From NCBI GenBank assembly GCA_036346375.1, contig CM070512.1, forward strand, positions 43,942,466 through 44,006,465: a stretch of 64,000 nucleotides of DNA. The letters run 5' to 3'. The notes under the pieces were generated by a model. That model was not told the origin of the DNA. It made no database searches and saw nothing but the letters and a program-made list of their open reading frames with translations. The stretch comes from Guadua angustifolia (Eukaryota > Streptophyta > Magnoliopsida > Poales > Poaceae). Positions 49,035 to 59,059 of this stretch are shown one piece after another (position 1 is the first letter of the stretch; every line of letters starts with the position of its first letter). The translations under genes and the position numbers were made by a program.

Positions 49035-49280
49035 CCTTTTCATCAGTGCTAGCTTTCACCATATGCGCCACCTTTTAAATGGGCTTTTTGAAAAGCCATA
49101 AGCCTCCGTATAACTAAAATTTAAAAGCTACTAGAAATGTGTTTTTTAGCTTATTGAGTGTTGGTTTTAGACAATTCTACTGAAGTTAGAATAAAACTAC
49201 CCACCTCTACCATATATAAAAGCAGACTGGTTTTAATCAATAAACAAAAAAACGTAAGTCTAAACAAATAAAACAAAAGG
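49035..49280. mobile_element. Truncated MITE of the GGNCCTGTTTGTTTGG family
   Basis: Interior blocks GGGCTTTTTGAAAAGCCATAA, AACTAAAA, AGCTTATTGAGTGTTGGTTTTA and ACCCACCTCTACCA match 22,921-23,222. The left end is missing and the right end is degraded. Confidence 0.65.
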
Positions 49281-49445
49281 TGCTTTACCTCTCAGCGAAG
49301 CTAGCCCAGCTGAGTTTCTCTTAATTTTGTAGCTTTTGCGCAGTTTTTGTGGCTTTTCGGTGAAGGAAGATGTTTGGCAATTGGCATGGCTTTAGGTTCT
49401 GGTCAGAGAAGATGAATCTAGAAGCCTCTCCCCACCTTTTTTTTA

Positions 49446-49750
49446 GGGTGTATTTGGCAGAGCTCCTAGCTTCAGTTTCCCCATGAGAAGCTGAGGAGCT
49501 CTACCAAACAAGAAAAAATCAACCAGCTTCACATAGCAATCCGAAGAAGTGATTCATGTTTTTTGACTTGTAGCCTGGAAGTCAAAAAAACCCGCTCCTC
49601 ACCTGATTCACAACCTCCCAGTTATGAACCTCCCCACTAAATTCATAACTATTTCTCAGATAGAAATTACTTCCACCATAGAATCGATTCCATAGAGAAT
49701 CAGGGAGTGAAGCTGGAGAATCAGGATCTGGAGTTCTGCCAAATAGATCC
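49446..49750. mobile_element. 305-bp Tourist-type MITE
   Basis: GGGTGTATTTGGCAGAGCTCC mirrors GGAGTTCTGCCAAATAGATCC, with TTA on both sides (49,443-49,445 and 49,751-49,753). Copy B of the local duplication lacks it at the same place, which confirms the borders. Confidence 0.9.
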
Positions 49751-50117
49751 TTATAGAAGCCACACCGTCACGGAAGCTAAGCAGGGACACAGCTCCTCTA
49801 ACTTCACGTAGTAATGTCTCGGCTTGTAGTAGTGGACTGCTTTTAAGCTACTTAAGTCTAAACAAACAAAATAAACAGTGCCTTATACCTCTCAGCGAAG
49901 CTAGCCTAGTTCAAGTTTCTCTAAATTTTGTAGCTTTTACATGATTTTTGTGGCTTTTCGGTGGAGAAGGGAGATGTTTGGCAATTGGCATAGTCCCTAT
50001 ATTATAGATGGAAGGTTTCCCGGACTCTCACCAAGTCCATGTCGCCCTGACTCCTCATGCGACGTCTAGCATGGGTTGCACGCGCAGTGCTACTCGCTTC
50101 TATGCTAGATGGCAGAG

Positions 50118-50191
50118 CCGGCATGTAGCTTAGATGTTAGAGCGTTTGTGTCATGTGCTTGAGGTCCTGAATTCGATTCCCATCGAAAGCG
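50118..50191 (+). pseudogene. tRNA-Ala-like sequence (tRNA pseudogene or SINE head)
   Basis: A-box region TAGCTTAGATGTTAGAGCG and B-box region GAATTCGATTCCC are spaced as in a tRNA and read like plant tRNA-Ala with many substitutions. The D stem can form (GCTT/GAGC), but the anticodon stem and acceptor stem cannot. A run of six T follows at 50,193. It may be a captured tRNA pseudogene or a SINE head. Confidence 0.5.
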
Positions 50192-50214
50192 GTTTTTTCT
50201 GATTTTTTGCACGA

Positions 50215-50690
50215 CTTTCATTGATTTAATTGAGATATTAAATCATATCATAAATTTTTAAAACTTATTACAATGGTCCTTAAAGCATGCCTAACCTACC
50301 ATAAAAATTTTAGATTACGATCAAGCTTGTGCGATTTTTAAAAATTCTATCAAAGCTACTAATGTATTTAAAGCAATTTCACTGATTTAATTGAGCTTTG
50401 TAAATTTTCAACATTTTTTAGAAGGGTTATCAGAGTATGCTTAAGCTACCATAAAAATTTCAGACTATGATCAAACTTCTGCGGTTTTTAAAAATTTTGA
50501 TAATGGTAATAAAGCATTTAACTTCATTTATTTAATTGAGCTATTAAATCATATTGGAAAATTTTGAAACTTTTTGTGAATGGTCCTGAGAGCATGCCTA
50601 GACTACCATAAAAATTTTAGATCATGATCAAATTTATACAATTTTAAAAAATTTGAATGATGCTACTAATTCATATAAATTTCACTGTTT
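50215..50690 (+). repeat. Three ~150-bp satellite-like modules
   Basis: CCATAAAAATTT(T/C)AGA recurs at about 50,299, 50,449 and 50,606, each preceded by AGCATGCCTA-type words and followed by GATCAA and a TTTTTAAAAATT stretch. The copies are diverged. The same module recurs at 53.7-54.7 kb. Confidence 0.65.
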
Positions 50691-50900
50691 TTTTATAAAA
50701 TCACCCTCGAACGATAGCGCACGCTTGCACGGCGTGGCTCCGCACCTACGTATCTAGTGGGTTTAGGTTCTGGAGAGAGAGCCTGAATCTACCAGCCTCG
50801 CCCCACTTGTTTTTTATAGAAGCCACACTGTCACGGAAGCTGAGCACTGACACGGATCCTCTAACTTCACGAAGTAAAGTCACGGCTTGTAGTTCCTAGT

Positions 50901-51579
50901 TAGAGCTGGGCACTTGGACCGAACTTTTTTGGGTCGGCCCGAAGCACGACGGTACGGCCTGGTTCAAAACCTGATCCAGTACAATACTGTAGCACGGGTT
51001 GTATTGGGACCAAGAACCGAGTACGATAGGTGGCACGGCCCTATACGATACTATAGCATGGGCCGTACCAGGCCTGATGACCTAGGACATAAGGAAAAAT
51101 CTTAGCATGAAGGTCACCGACTTATAGAGCATGAGCGTCATGGACGTCACCCTTGCACGCCGACATTTGAGAGAGACAGGCAAAAAGGGTGAGAGATCTC
51201 TCTCAGCTCTCTCTCACCCGTCTCTCTCCATCTCTCTCTCTCGCCTGTCTTTCTCAATCTCTCTCATCTATCTCGCTCACTTTCTTTCTCGCCCATTGCC
51301 CTCTCTCTCACCTGTGTTTAGCACATCCCCTCGCTCTATGTAACTATTCAAGAATAAATAAATTTTAGTTCTTTTTTCTATAATATTTGCGTCCACTGCC
51401 TCAACTCCATGTATCTCCGACTCTTTTCCTCTTGTTGCAATAGTGTAAATGGGCTGGACCTAGGTCAGCACGGTACGGCACGGCGGGCATGACAGGCCAT
51501 TGCAATCCGGAACAGTTCAGACACAAAGCACGATAGATTCATACTAAACCGGTCCGATACAGCATGACGCCCACCTCTA
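50901..51579. mobile_element. 679-bp non-autonomous hAT element
   Basis: The termini TAGAGCTGGGC and, as reverse complement, TAGAGGTGGGC are flanked by TTCCTAGT (50,893-50,900) and TTCCCAGT (51,580-51,587), an 8-bp duplication with one mismatch. The interior has inverted GGTACGGC/GCCGTACC-type words and a CT-rich tract. No transposase is present. Confidence 0.8.
51195..51325. repeat. CT-rich microsatellite tract
   Basis: Imperfect TCTC repeats with CTCACCCG and CTCTCGC interruptions lie inside the hAT element. The 70-codon ORF over it is a repeat artefact. Confidence 0.75.
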
Positions 51580-52308
51580 TTCCCAGTAACATCCACCAAT
51601 CAACACCATATAACGGCTAATGCTTCTCGGGCCTATATCAAGTATATACCAATAACAGGCCCACTAGCTGATTACCCTGGTTCCTTTGTTCTTGCTTTTG
51701 TTGCGTGAGGATTAAAAAGATGTGCAAGCATGGAAAAAAAACAACAACGTGATAAACTCTGTTGTAAAAATATCATAACTGAGAGCCAAGCTCTCCTCGG
51801 TTGGTTGGGGTGCCATGAGAGCGCTCAGCTCGTCCGTGTTAGAGCGCTGCTCTATGTGAACCCTCGAGGGTTAAGTGTGTGTGTGTGTGAATGTGTATTT
51901 ATAACTCAGTTGTTGTCCTTCTTTAATGAAATATCAGAACTTTTGGCCAATTTTTTTGAAAGAATATCATAACTAACAGATAACTCATCTTAAGCTCTTG
52001 AGTCTTGAAAGCAAACAAATTTTGACTCGATCAAAAGATTGAATGTCAGAAGAGACGAGCGCAGTTCAATACGCGGTGGTGAATTTCCGTCGATCTTAGA
52101 TCATAATGGAGTGCACTAAGACTATGACTATAAAAAAATATGCGGTTTTTTTTAACCTTCTTCGTCTCCTAACGCTGCTCCTTATAAAACATTGAAGGGG
52201 TGGTAGTCAAAGCCCATAGAGTGACCCCTCATCGGTTCGTGAAACCCGCATGTCATCACCAGTTATTGTTAGTGGGATTTTAGCCCACGTACAATGTCGA
52301 GCAATTAT
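51580..52308. other. Intergenic DNA between hAT and copia elements
   Basis: No gene was recognised. A short TG-repeat lies at about 51,875-51,890. Confidence 0.4.
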
Positions 52309-52821
52309 TGTTGGTATTAAATGTGGTAATTTATATTTAGTCTTTTAAAATTTAAAAATGTGTACTAGATGAATTTGAAAGTGTGTTCTAAATGAATTCT
52401 AATTCTAATAGGAGTAATATTCCTATTTGCTTTAGAGGATAACTAGAGAGACTATATAAACCTAGGGTGTGGCCATAGAGAAACTAAGTAACCAAGAAAT
52501 TACAAAATAACTCATCCAAAGTAAGAGGTGCACGAGAATTAGACGCTAGGTAATTCTTTTACACTAAACTCTTATATAAGGCAAGTATTTAAGGGTTCTA
52601 AAAAATTCAAGAGGTTGTGAGAGAATAACATTCCCTTATAATTTTTTGTGGTTGTGCTTAAAATTTTCGGTCGGCTTCATCAAATCTTTCTCTCCAGTCA
52701 TGATTACTTCAATGTCGTTATTTTGGTTCTTTCTACGAGATTCAACTTATTCATTTTTTAGACTATGCACGCTCGTGTTGTACCTCACAAAACTTTGATC
52801 TAATCCGTGGGCTGTTGCACA
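52309..52821 (+). repeat. First copia LTR
   Basis: It starts TGTTGGTATTAAATG and ends TTGCACA. It is followed by a damaged primer site (GGGATATTAGA against GGTATCAGAGC). Confidence 0.6.
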
Positions 52822-53093
52822 AAAGATGGGATATTAGATTTGTAAGAATGTCGGTAAAGTGTTAGGTGGTACAAAATCAAGATCGATGTCGATGATGTAG
52901 AATCAAGTAGAAAAATTTGATGGTAGGAAAAATTTTAGCGTGTGCCAATGTATGGTAAAAAATATTTTTGTCCAGCAAGAGTTAATCATTGCTCTTAAAT
53001 GGGACAAACAGGAAAAAAACATCTAGTGAAGACTAGAAGGTGATGGAGCGAAATGATGTCAGTACAATCCATCTATGTCTCTCTGATAATGTA

Positions 53094-53324
53094 GGGGGTG
53101 TTTGGGACAGCTCCAGCTCCACCAAAATCTGTGGAGTTGGTGGAGCAGGGTATTTCTAGCTCCAGAAATTTGTGGAGTTGGAGCTGTGGGTACATTAAGA
53201 GAGTTTAGATAGATCAACTTGTTTACATTTTAGACTAAAATTATAAACTTAATTCACTTTATTTTAGCCTATAAGTTTCAGCTCTGAGCTGGAGCTGAGA
53301 TCTGGAGCTCTCCCAAACAGGACC
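53094..53324. mobile_element. 231-bp MITE in copia gag
   Basis: GGGGGTGTTTGGGACAGCTCC mirrors GGAGCTCTCCCAAACAGGACC, and GTA flanks both sides (53,091-53,093 and 53,325-53,327). Internal GGAGTTGGTGGAGC and GCTGGAGCTG words extend the inverted repeat. Confidence 0.8.
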
Positions 53325-53468
53325 GTAAAGTACTCGGTGATCAGGGAGATTTCACCAAAGAAATTATGAAAGGACTTAAAAGAATTGTATATGGTAAAGT
53401 CGCTGACAAACTGGTAGGTGCTAAAGTGATAGCTATATAAGTTGTGCATGGAGAAAGGTGCACGATTT

Positions 53469-54941
53469 CAAGGAACAAAAATTTCGTTTTGAACAAAATT
53501 TCGCCCACGACCGAAATCTAAAATTTCGGCAAAATTTCAGCATTTCGGATGAAATCCGTTCAAAATTCAAAAATAAAAATTCAAATCCGGTTTTTTTGCT
53601 ACCGAAATTTCCGAAATTTTGGCCAAAAATCCAAAATTTCGGCCAAAATTCCTGAAATTTTAGCAAAATTGCACTGATCAAAAAAATAATTCAAATAATA
53701 TCAAAAAATTTGAAAGTTTTTTTGAAGATTCCTGACACATTAAATATGTTCTCATAAAATTTTTAGATGATTATCAGGTGTGTGGAAGTTTTAAAAATTC
53801 AAACATTGGTACTATCCAGATGAAACGTTGACCGGCAAGTTTGAACCAGATGAAAAAGGGTACAAACTATGTTAGAAAATTTGAATTTTTTTTGAATGAT
53901 TATGATGAATCACTAATGTTTTCATAAAATTTTTGGATGGTGATAAAGGTTCAAGAATTTTTAAAAATTTGGACAGTACTACTATCTTGATAAAAGCCTT
54001 ACCGACAAATTTGAACGAAATGAAAAATAGTTCAAACCATGTCAAAAAATTTGGAAATTTTTGTGGAAGGTCTTGATGTATCACTAATATTTTTATAAAA
54101 GTTTCATATGATTATAATACTTGAAGATGTACCAAAAATTCTGACAGTGCTACGCCTTGATAAAAGTATGATAATCAATGCATAGATTTGCTTGAGCTAT
54201 AAAAGAAGGTTTAAAATTTGTGAAAATTTTACAGAAGAGTGATAAGGAAGAGTTTAAGATGTCATAAAAATTTTGAATCATGATCACACTCCAATAAATT
54301 TATAAAATTCTTACAAGGCATAGTAGCATTTATGTTCTTTCTCTTTTGGTTTTTGCAATATAGTATAACAAATGAAGTTAAATGGTTTTATAGATTTGAT
54401 TGATGAAACAAAAAAGTTTAAATTTTTGAAAATTTTATATAATGTTATTTATGAAATTATTAATCTTTCATAAAAATTTTAGATCATGATTACACTCAAG
54501 AAAATTTATAAAAATCTAACAAGTTTACTGTCCCAATTATGTCTATTCTGTTTTTGATTTTTAAAGATAACAAATGAAGTTAAATTATTTTAAAAATTTT
54601 CATGTATAATTTGAAACTACTAAATATAGTACCATAAATTTTTAGATCATTATCAAGCTTGTAAAATTTTATAAAAATCTGATAATTTTTCTACCTAAAT
54701 TTTAAAATGTCTCAAAATTTTAGTTTTTCAACAAATTTTCATGTAAGATGACTTTCTTAAGGGTTATTGGACTAATTCCTTTCAAATCTGGCCCTAAAAC
54801 ATCAAAATCTAGTATCAAAACCTGAAATTTCTGAAATTACTGTAGCAAATTCAAATTTTTTTTTCAAAATTTTGCATTCGGCCAGTGCTTCAAATTTCGC
54901 CCTGTCCCGAAATCTGAAATTTCACCGAATTTTTTTCCCTG
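53469..54941. mobile_element. 1,473-bp non-autonomous hAT element in copia gag
   Basis: The termini CAAGGAACAAAAATTTCG and, as reverse complement, CAGGGAAAAAAATTCGG are flanked by CACGATTT (53,461-53,468) and CACGGTTT (54,942-54,949), an 8-bp duplication with one mismatch. Copia gag reading resumes right after it. The ends are rich in CCGAAATTTC words and the middle is six satellite-like modules. No transposase is present. Confidence 0.8.
53700..54690 (+). repeat. Six ~170-bp satellite-like modules
   Basis: CATAAAA(A)TTTTAGAT recurs at about 53,753, 53,923, 54,094, 54,263, 54,469 and 54,633 (spacings 170, 171, 169, 206, 164). Each is followed by GATCA/GATTA and a TTTTAAAAATT-like tract. The modules are diverged but regular. 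Confidence 0.7.
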
Positions 54942-56174
54942 CACGGTTTGTTGACTATCTCAATGCTTTCAATAAGTTTATCACACAGTTGATTAGTGTG
55001 GATCAGAAAATTGAAGAGAACGATAAAATCGTCATACTACCATCATCTCTACCACCATTATGGGAGCAATTGGTGATGAATATCCTTATAAGGAAAAATA
55101 AATTCAGCTTCAACGAGTCAGTTGCATATCTATTGTAGGCAGAGTCCTTGAAAAAACCATTGAAATCTTCATTCTTAGGTGATCAAGTATTAGCTATAGT
55201 AGGTGTTGCAGACAAAATAAGTTATATAAAGAAGAACGCAAGAGCAAAGATAAACGTGTATACTATCTATGTGATGAAAAAGTTCATATGATAAAGTACT
55301 GTTCGAGTTTGTAGCAAATAAAGAGTGCATACTTAATGGTGGTAGCAAACGATGATTCAAACATTCTTGCTATCAGCCAACCAGGTACTTCTTATGGATG
55401 GATATTATATTCAGGTTGTTGTTTTAATATATGTTTCCTGAGGAAGATATTTGACAAAAGATATCTACACCTTGTGCATGGAACTGTTCACTCGACGAAT
55501 TGTAATAAGTATGCAATTACTGAGGTGAGAACAGTTATATTAGAAATGTATGATGGAGCACGTTGCATGTTGATGAAATTTCGATATGTTCCTTACTTAA
55601 AGAAAAATTTACTATCTGTGAGGTCGATTGAACTCGAAGGTTGTGAGATATCACTTCGAGGTGAAGTTATATGAGTTACTTGCAAATGGCAGGTGGTTAT
55701 GAAAAGTATCTGGAGCTATGAAGAATACCAATTGAAGGGTAAACCTAAAGTAATGGCAATCAATGGGAGGTTTGGTACAAAAGCTAATCAGGAGAAAGAA
55801 ACTGTTGTGAAGCTGCAAAGATGGTTGTAAAATCTAGCAGATACAAAGACGAAAGTACGAGCTGTTGGAAGAAGGAAGACATGGCTGGACCAAACACAAA
55901 GTACAATGGAGCAGGGAAAGCTCAGAAGTGGTACAAACCAATGGCATGGAGGACTATAGGAACAGAATGTGTGAATAACCAAACTACACAAAGAAATGTC
56001 TCTCAAATGGAGGGTTCGGACCACCAAGCCCGAACACCAACACCATTACGGTGATATGCATGAGCCCATATGATGGGACCTCCCAAAGATGTGAGGAAAA
56101 AATACGGAGCCGACTTGAAGCGAGTTCTTTGAGGAGCACGTTGAATTCAATGGAAAAGAGTCAAAGTAGAGATC

Positions 56175-56711
56175 ATTAATTATGGTGACTCGTATATCTA
56201 ATCTTTTTGGATTTACAAAGGTGTGCTAGATAAATTCTAATAGGATTAGGATTCCTAATGCTAATAGGAGTAGGATTCTTATTTATTTTAGAGAACTATG
56301 GAGGCTCTATAAACCTAAGGGGTTTTTATAGAGAACTAAAGCAACTAAGAAGTCACAAACTAACTCATCTAAAGTAAAAGATGCACGAGAAGATTAGATG
56401 CTATGTTATTCTTTTGCACTAGATTCTTATATAGGGCAATGATCCAAGTGCACTAGATTCTTATATAAGGCAATGATCTAAGGGTCCTAAAAGATTCGAA
56501 AGGTTATGAGAGAGCAAAAATCCTATATGCTCTTTTGAGGTTATGTTTAAATCATTTGTGGTCGGTTTCACTAAATCTTTCTCTCTTATCATGATTGATT
56601 CAATATCATTATTTTGGTTCTCTCTATTAGATTCGTTTTCTGTGTTCTTGAGACTACGCACACTCGTTCCATATCTCACAAGCTCTAATCTGATTCATGA
56701 GTTACTGCGCA
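56175..56711 (+). repeat. Second copia LTR
   Basis: It is collinear with the first LTR and carries an internal 51-bp duplication (two copies of CACTAGATTCTTATATA, at about 56,418 and 56,451). It ends TTACTGCGCA. The left border is approximate. Confidence 0.6.
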
Positions 56712-56718
56712 TAAGAAG

Positions 56719-56730
56719 GGGTATCAGAGC
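56719..56730 (+). promoter_or_regulatory. Primer-binding-site-like motif after the second LTR
   Basis: GGGTATCAGAGC is complementary to the 3' end of initiator tRNA-Met, the usual copia primer (TGGTATCAGAGC). It lies 7 bp after an LTR that should be the 3' one, so another element copy once started here. Confidence 0.65.
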
Positions 56731-56885
56731 GTAACGGTCAGAGATAAGGGTTGGATACGTGTGATTATGTTCGAGAGACAAGACATGTCGCTTTTGACTA
56801 CCCCGCCCCCCGCAGAAGGCTAACGGTAGAAGGAGAAGTAAGGGGAGGCAACGGCGGCTTGTAGAGGGAGAAGGAGGCGACGGCG

Positions 56886-57341
56886 TGTGGGATATGTATG
56901 TCCCGGGGCCCACCAAGTAGTCCATCAAGGCCCAACCAGGCGAACTTGGATCATATTGATGGGATAAAACTGAAGGTCACTTGGGCCGAGCAAAACATGA
57001 AGAACCAGGATAGGCATTAGGTGAGGAAGCCGAATCGATTGGGCAAAGGATGATTGTAATCCAAACCGATATGAGTTCGTGATAGAAACTCCTATTTCAG
57101 ATCCGAGTAGAATTCAATATTGTAACCGCCTTCCCTACTATATAAAGGGAGGGGACGGGCACCTCAAACACAAGGCGTAACATCTCATCGCCTATTAGCT
57201 AGCCACATATAATTCCAGAGCACAGGACTAGGGTATTATCTCCGCCGTGAGAGCCCGAACTCAGATACATCGGGTGTTCTTGTGCTACCATCGAAGTTTG
57301 GGTCCAGTAGAGTAGCCCCTTTTCATTATTGTCGGTAACAA
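56886..57341 (+). repeat. 5' LTR of the gypsy element
   Basis: It begins TGTGGGATATGTATG and ends near GTCGGTAACA. It contains CTATATAAAGGGAGGGG (TATA, about 57,138). It matches the reverse complement of 5,265-5,730. The phrase GGTAGGGGCTGCGC follows in the leader of both. The inner border is estimated by comparison with that copy. Confidence 0.65.
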
Positions 57342-57398
57342 ACGTCGGCGGTTGGCGCGCCGGTAGGGGCTGCGCTAGGATCAATCACAAGAAGCTCG

Positions 57399-58971
57399 AT
57401 GGCCATCTTCGAGAGCATGACCATCTTCGCCGCCCGTATTTCGCCGGGCTCGGATTTCATCGCCGACAACTTTGGCCGTCTCTCCATTTCGGATTCGGAT
57501 CAACTCCAACTGAACCAACTGGAGGCTCTCTTAGCCAGCCAACCACTCGGATCAGAACCAGGTATGGCCATCTGTCCCTGGACAGTAAGCCAAAAGCCTG
57601 ATCCTCGTCTTGAGTCAAAACTGACTAATGATGAGCCCCGAGTGGTCGAGTACACAAGAAAACCACTCGGACTCGCTGCTCTGCACGACTCATCTCCATG
57701 CACCTCTGATCCAGAGGATGAGGAGGGAGATCTCCCAAATTTTCACAGCATTTTTGTGATCGAAGCGGACCTTCCGCAAAAAGATGCGGCAAATGCTACG
57801 GAGGAGAACCATCATGATCAAGCAAACCCTGCAAGACTCCTCCAGCACAGAGGCCGTAGCGTGAATGAAGAAATCCTGCAGACGAAGGTAGGGAACCAAT
57901 CAGTCTTCCATACTCCTCAGCAGAACATCGTCGCCTCCAAGACACTTCTCGACACCCTGGCACCATTGCTCGGGCCGGACAGCCCGGCCGCTCCGATCGT
58001 AGCCCAGGTTCAAGCTATGGTCGCGGCGGCGGCGATCCAGCAGCACCAAGAGGCGCCAAGGGAGAAAGAGCCATCTCGTACTCGCCCCGTCGGCTCGCAG
58101 GCTGAAAGCAGTAATACGGCCCGCAGTCGCCACAGGCGGGAATTTCGACGAGGAGAGGACGCTCGACATAGCATTGGCCGGGACCTTCGTGCAGATCTGA
58201 ACGCCAGAAAGCGTGATCGCGAAGATGAAGAGCGCCGCAGGCGTAGAGATGACTATGAACGTTTTGGCGTTGGCCACGACGACCGTGAAGACCGCCGCCA
58301 CCATGACAGAGGGGAAAGTGAGGGCCACCGAGCTAGGTCGCCTCACCGACGTTCTCCGCAAAAACGAGGCAATGGCCCTATTGAGGGCATTCGGGCCTTA
58401 CTCGCCACGAGTGGTTTGGCCCGGCGATTCAACCCAAAAAGCATCACCAAATTCGATGGTGAAAGAGACCCGAAGCTTGGCTCCAAGTATACTCCCTTGC
58501 GATTATGGTCACGGAGGAAATCACAATGTGATGGCCAATTATCTCCGGTCATGCTCACTTCATCGGCTCAAGCATGGCTCACGGGCTCCGGCAAATTCCA
58601 TAGACTCGGGAAGAACTCGTGAACACTTCATCACCAATTTTCAAGGCACTTACGAGCGACCAGAACGCAGTGGGACCTATACCACCCGCCCAGAAGAAGA
58701 GCGAGACGCTCCGAGAATTCATCCGATGCTTCATGCAGAAGAAGAATACAATCAGGGACATTTCGGAGGCAGCAGTCATCGCGGCATTCCAGAAGGGCGT
58801 CAACGACCCCGACCTGATCAAGAAGATGTCTCGCCGCCATCCACCGTAAGGGAGATGTTTGAGCTAGCGGATCGGTATGCAACGGCCAGATGCCCCGCCG
58901 AACGACAAGACGACGCCCACGCCGGAAGGACAAAAGGATTACTGTTGAGTCGTCAAGGCAACGTGATGTAA
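57399..58971 (+). pseudogene. Gypsy gag polyprotein, frameshifted
   Basis: The first frame opens MAIFESMTIFAARISPGSDF and stays open to 58,622, with an Arg/Asp/Glu-rich middle (residues about 230-320). The retrotransposon gag domain starts at GIRALLATSGLARRFNPKSI and FDGERDPK. It then shifts frames repeatedly: PVMLTSSAQAWLTG in frame one, REHFITNFQGTYERP in another, KKSETLREFIRCFMQKKNTI and FQKGVNDPDLIKKMSRRHPP in a third, and VREMFELADRYATA back again. The order is that of a Tat-lineage gag, which forms the capsid of the retrotransposon particle. At least three shifts make it non-functional. Confidence 0.8.
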
Positions 58972-59059
58972 AGCGGAAGCTCGAAGAAATAGTGGCGGCA
59001 ATTAACAAGACCGCAACGCAAGCGCCACGGACCGACAACTATGAAAGCGGTGATGGAGG

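Larger units (their letters stand above)
49994..50757 (+). mobile_element. Helitron-like insertion (764 bp) with captured sequence
   Basis: The left end TCCCTATATTATAGATGG and right end GTATCTAG followed by T fit Helitron termini (TC...CTAR). A hairpin GGCGTG-gctc-CGCACC (one mismatch, one wobble) ends about 11 nt before CTAG. Copy A of the local duplication shows the uninterrupted site (GGCAATTGGCAT next to CTTTAGGTTCTGG), and no target duplication is present, as expected. The base before TC is G, not the usual A. It carries a tRNA-Ala-like sequence and three satellite-like modules. Confidence 0.6.
49240..50900 (+). repeat. Old tandem duplication, both copies invaded
   Basis: Copy A (49,240-49,837) and copy B (49,838-50,900) share, in order, a MITE tail, ACCTCTCAGCGAAGCTAGCC, TGTGGCTTTTCGGTG, GATGTTTGGCAATTGGCAT, TTTAGGTTCTGG, CCTC-CCCCAC and AGAAGCCACAC-GTCACGGAAGC. 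Copy A is interrupted by a MITE (49,446-49,750) and copy B by a Helitron-like insert (49,994-50,757), so each copy shows the other's empty site. Confidence 0.8.
52880..55830 (+). pseudogene. Copia gag and protease/pre-integrase remnant
   Basis: The gag start is near 52,905 (VEKFDGRKNFSVCQCMVKNI-like reading) and resumes after the inserted elements at about 54,945-55,137 (LNAFNKFITQLISVDQKIEE, SSLPPLWEQLV). The protease active-site region WILYSGCCFNICF is at about 55,400, with Tyr where Asp is expected. GAG-pre-integrase motifs LVHGTVHSTNCNKYAITEV and YVPYLKKNLLSVRSIELEG follow to about 55,670. Many stops occur. It would have encoded capsid protein and processing protease; the loss of the aspartate and the frames makes it dead. 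Confidence 0.7.
52309..56711 (+). mobile_element. Decayed Ty1/copia element lacking most of pol
   Basis: Two diverged LTRs (52,309-52,821 and about 56,175-56,711) share ATTCTAAT-CTAATAGGAGTA, CTATATAAACCTA-type, ACTAACTCATC-AAAGTAA, CTTATATA-GGCAA and TCTTTCTCTC blocks in order. The interior has gag and the protease/GAG-pre-integrase region of copia but no RT, RNase H or integrase. A MITE (53,094-53,324) and a hAT element (53,469-54,941) lie within gag. Confidence 0.7.

Noticed and set aside
50118..50191. A functional tRNA gene
   Set aside because: A and B boxes are present, but the anticodon and acceptor stems do not pair. Reported only as tRNA-like.
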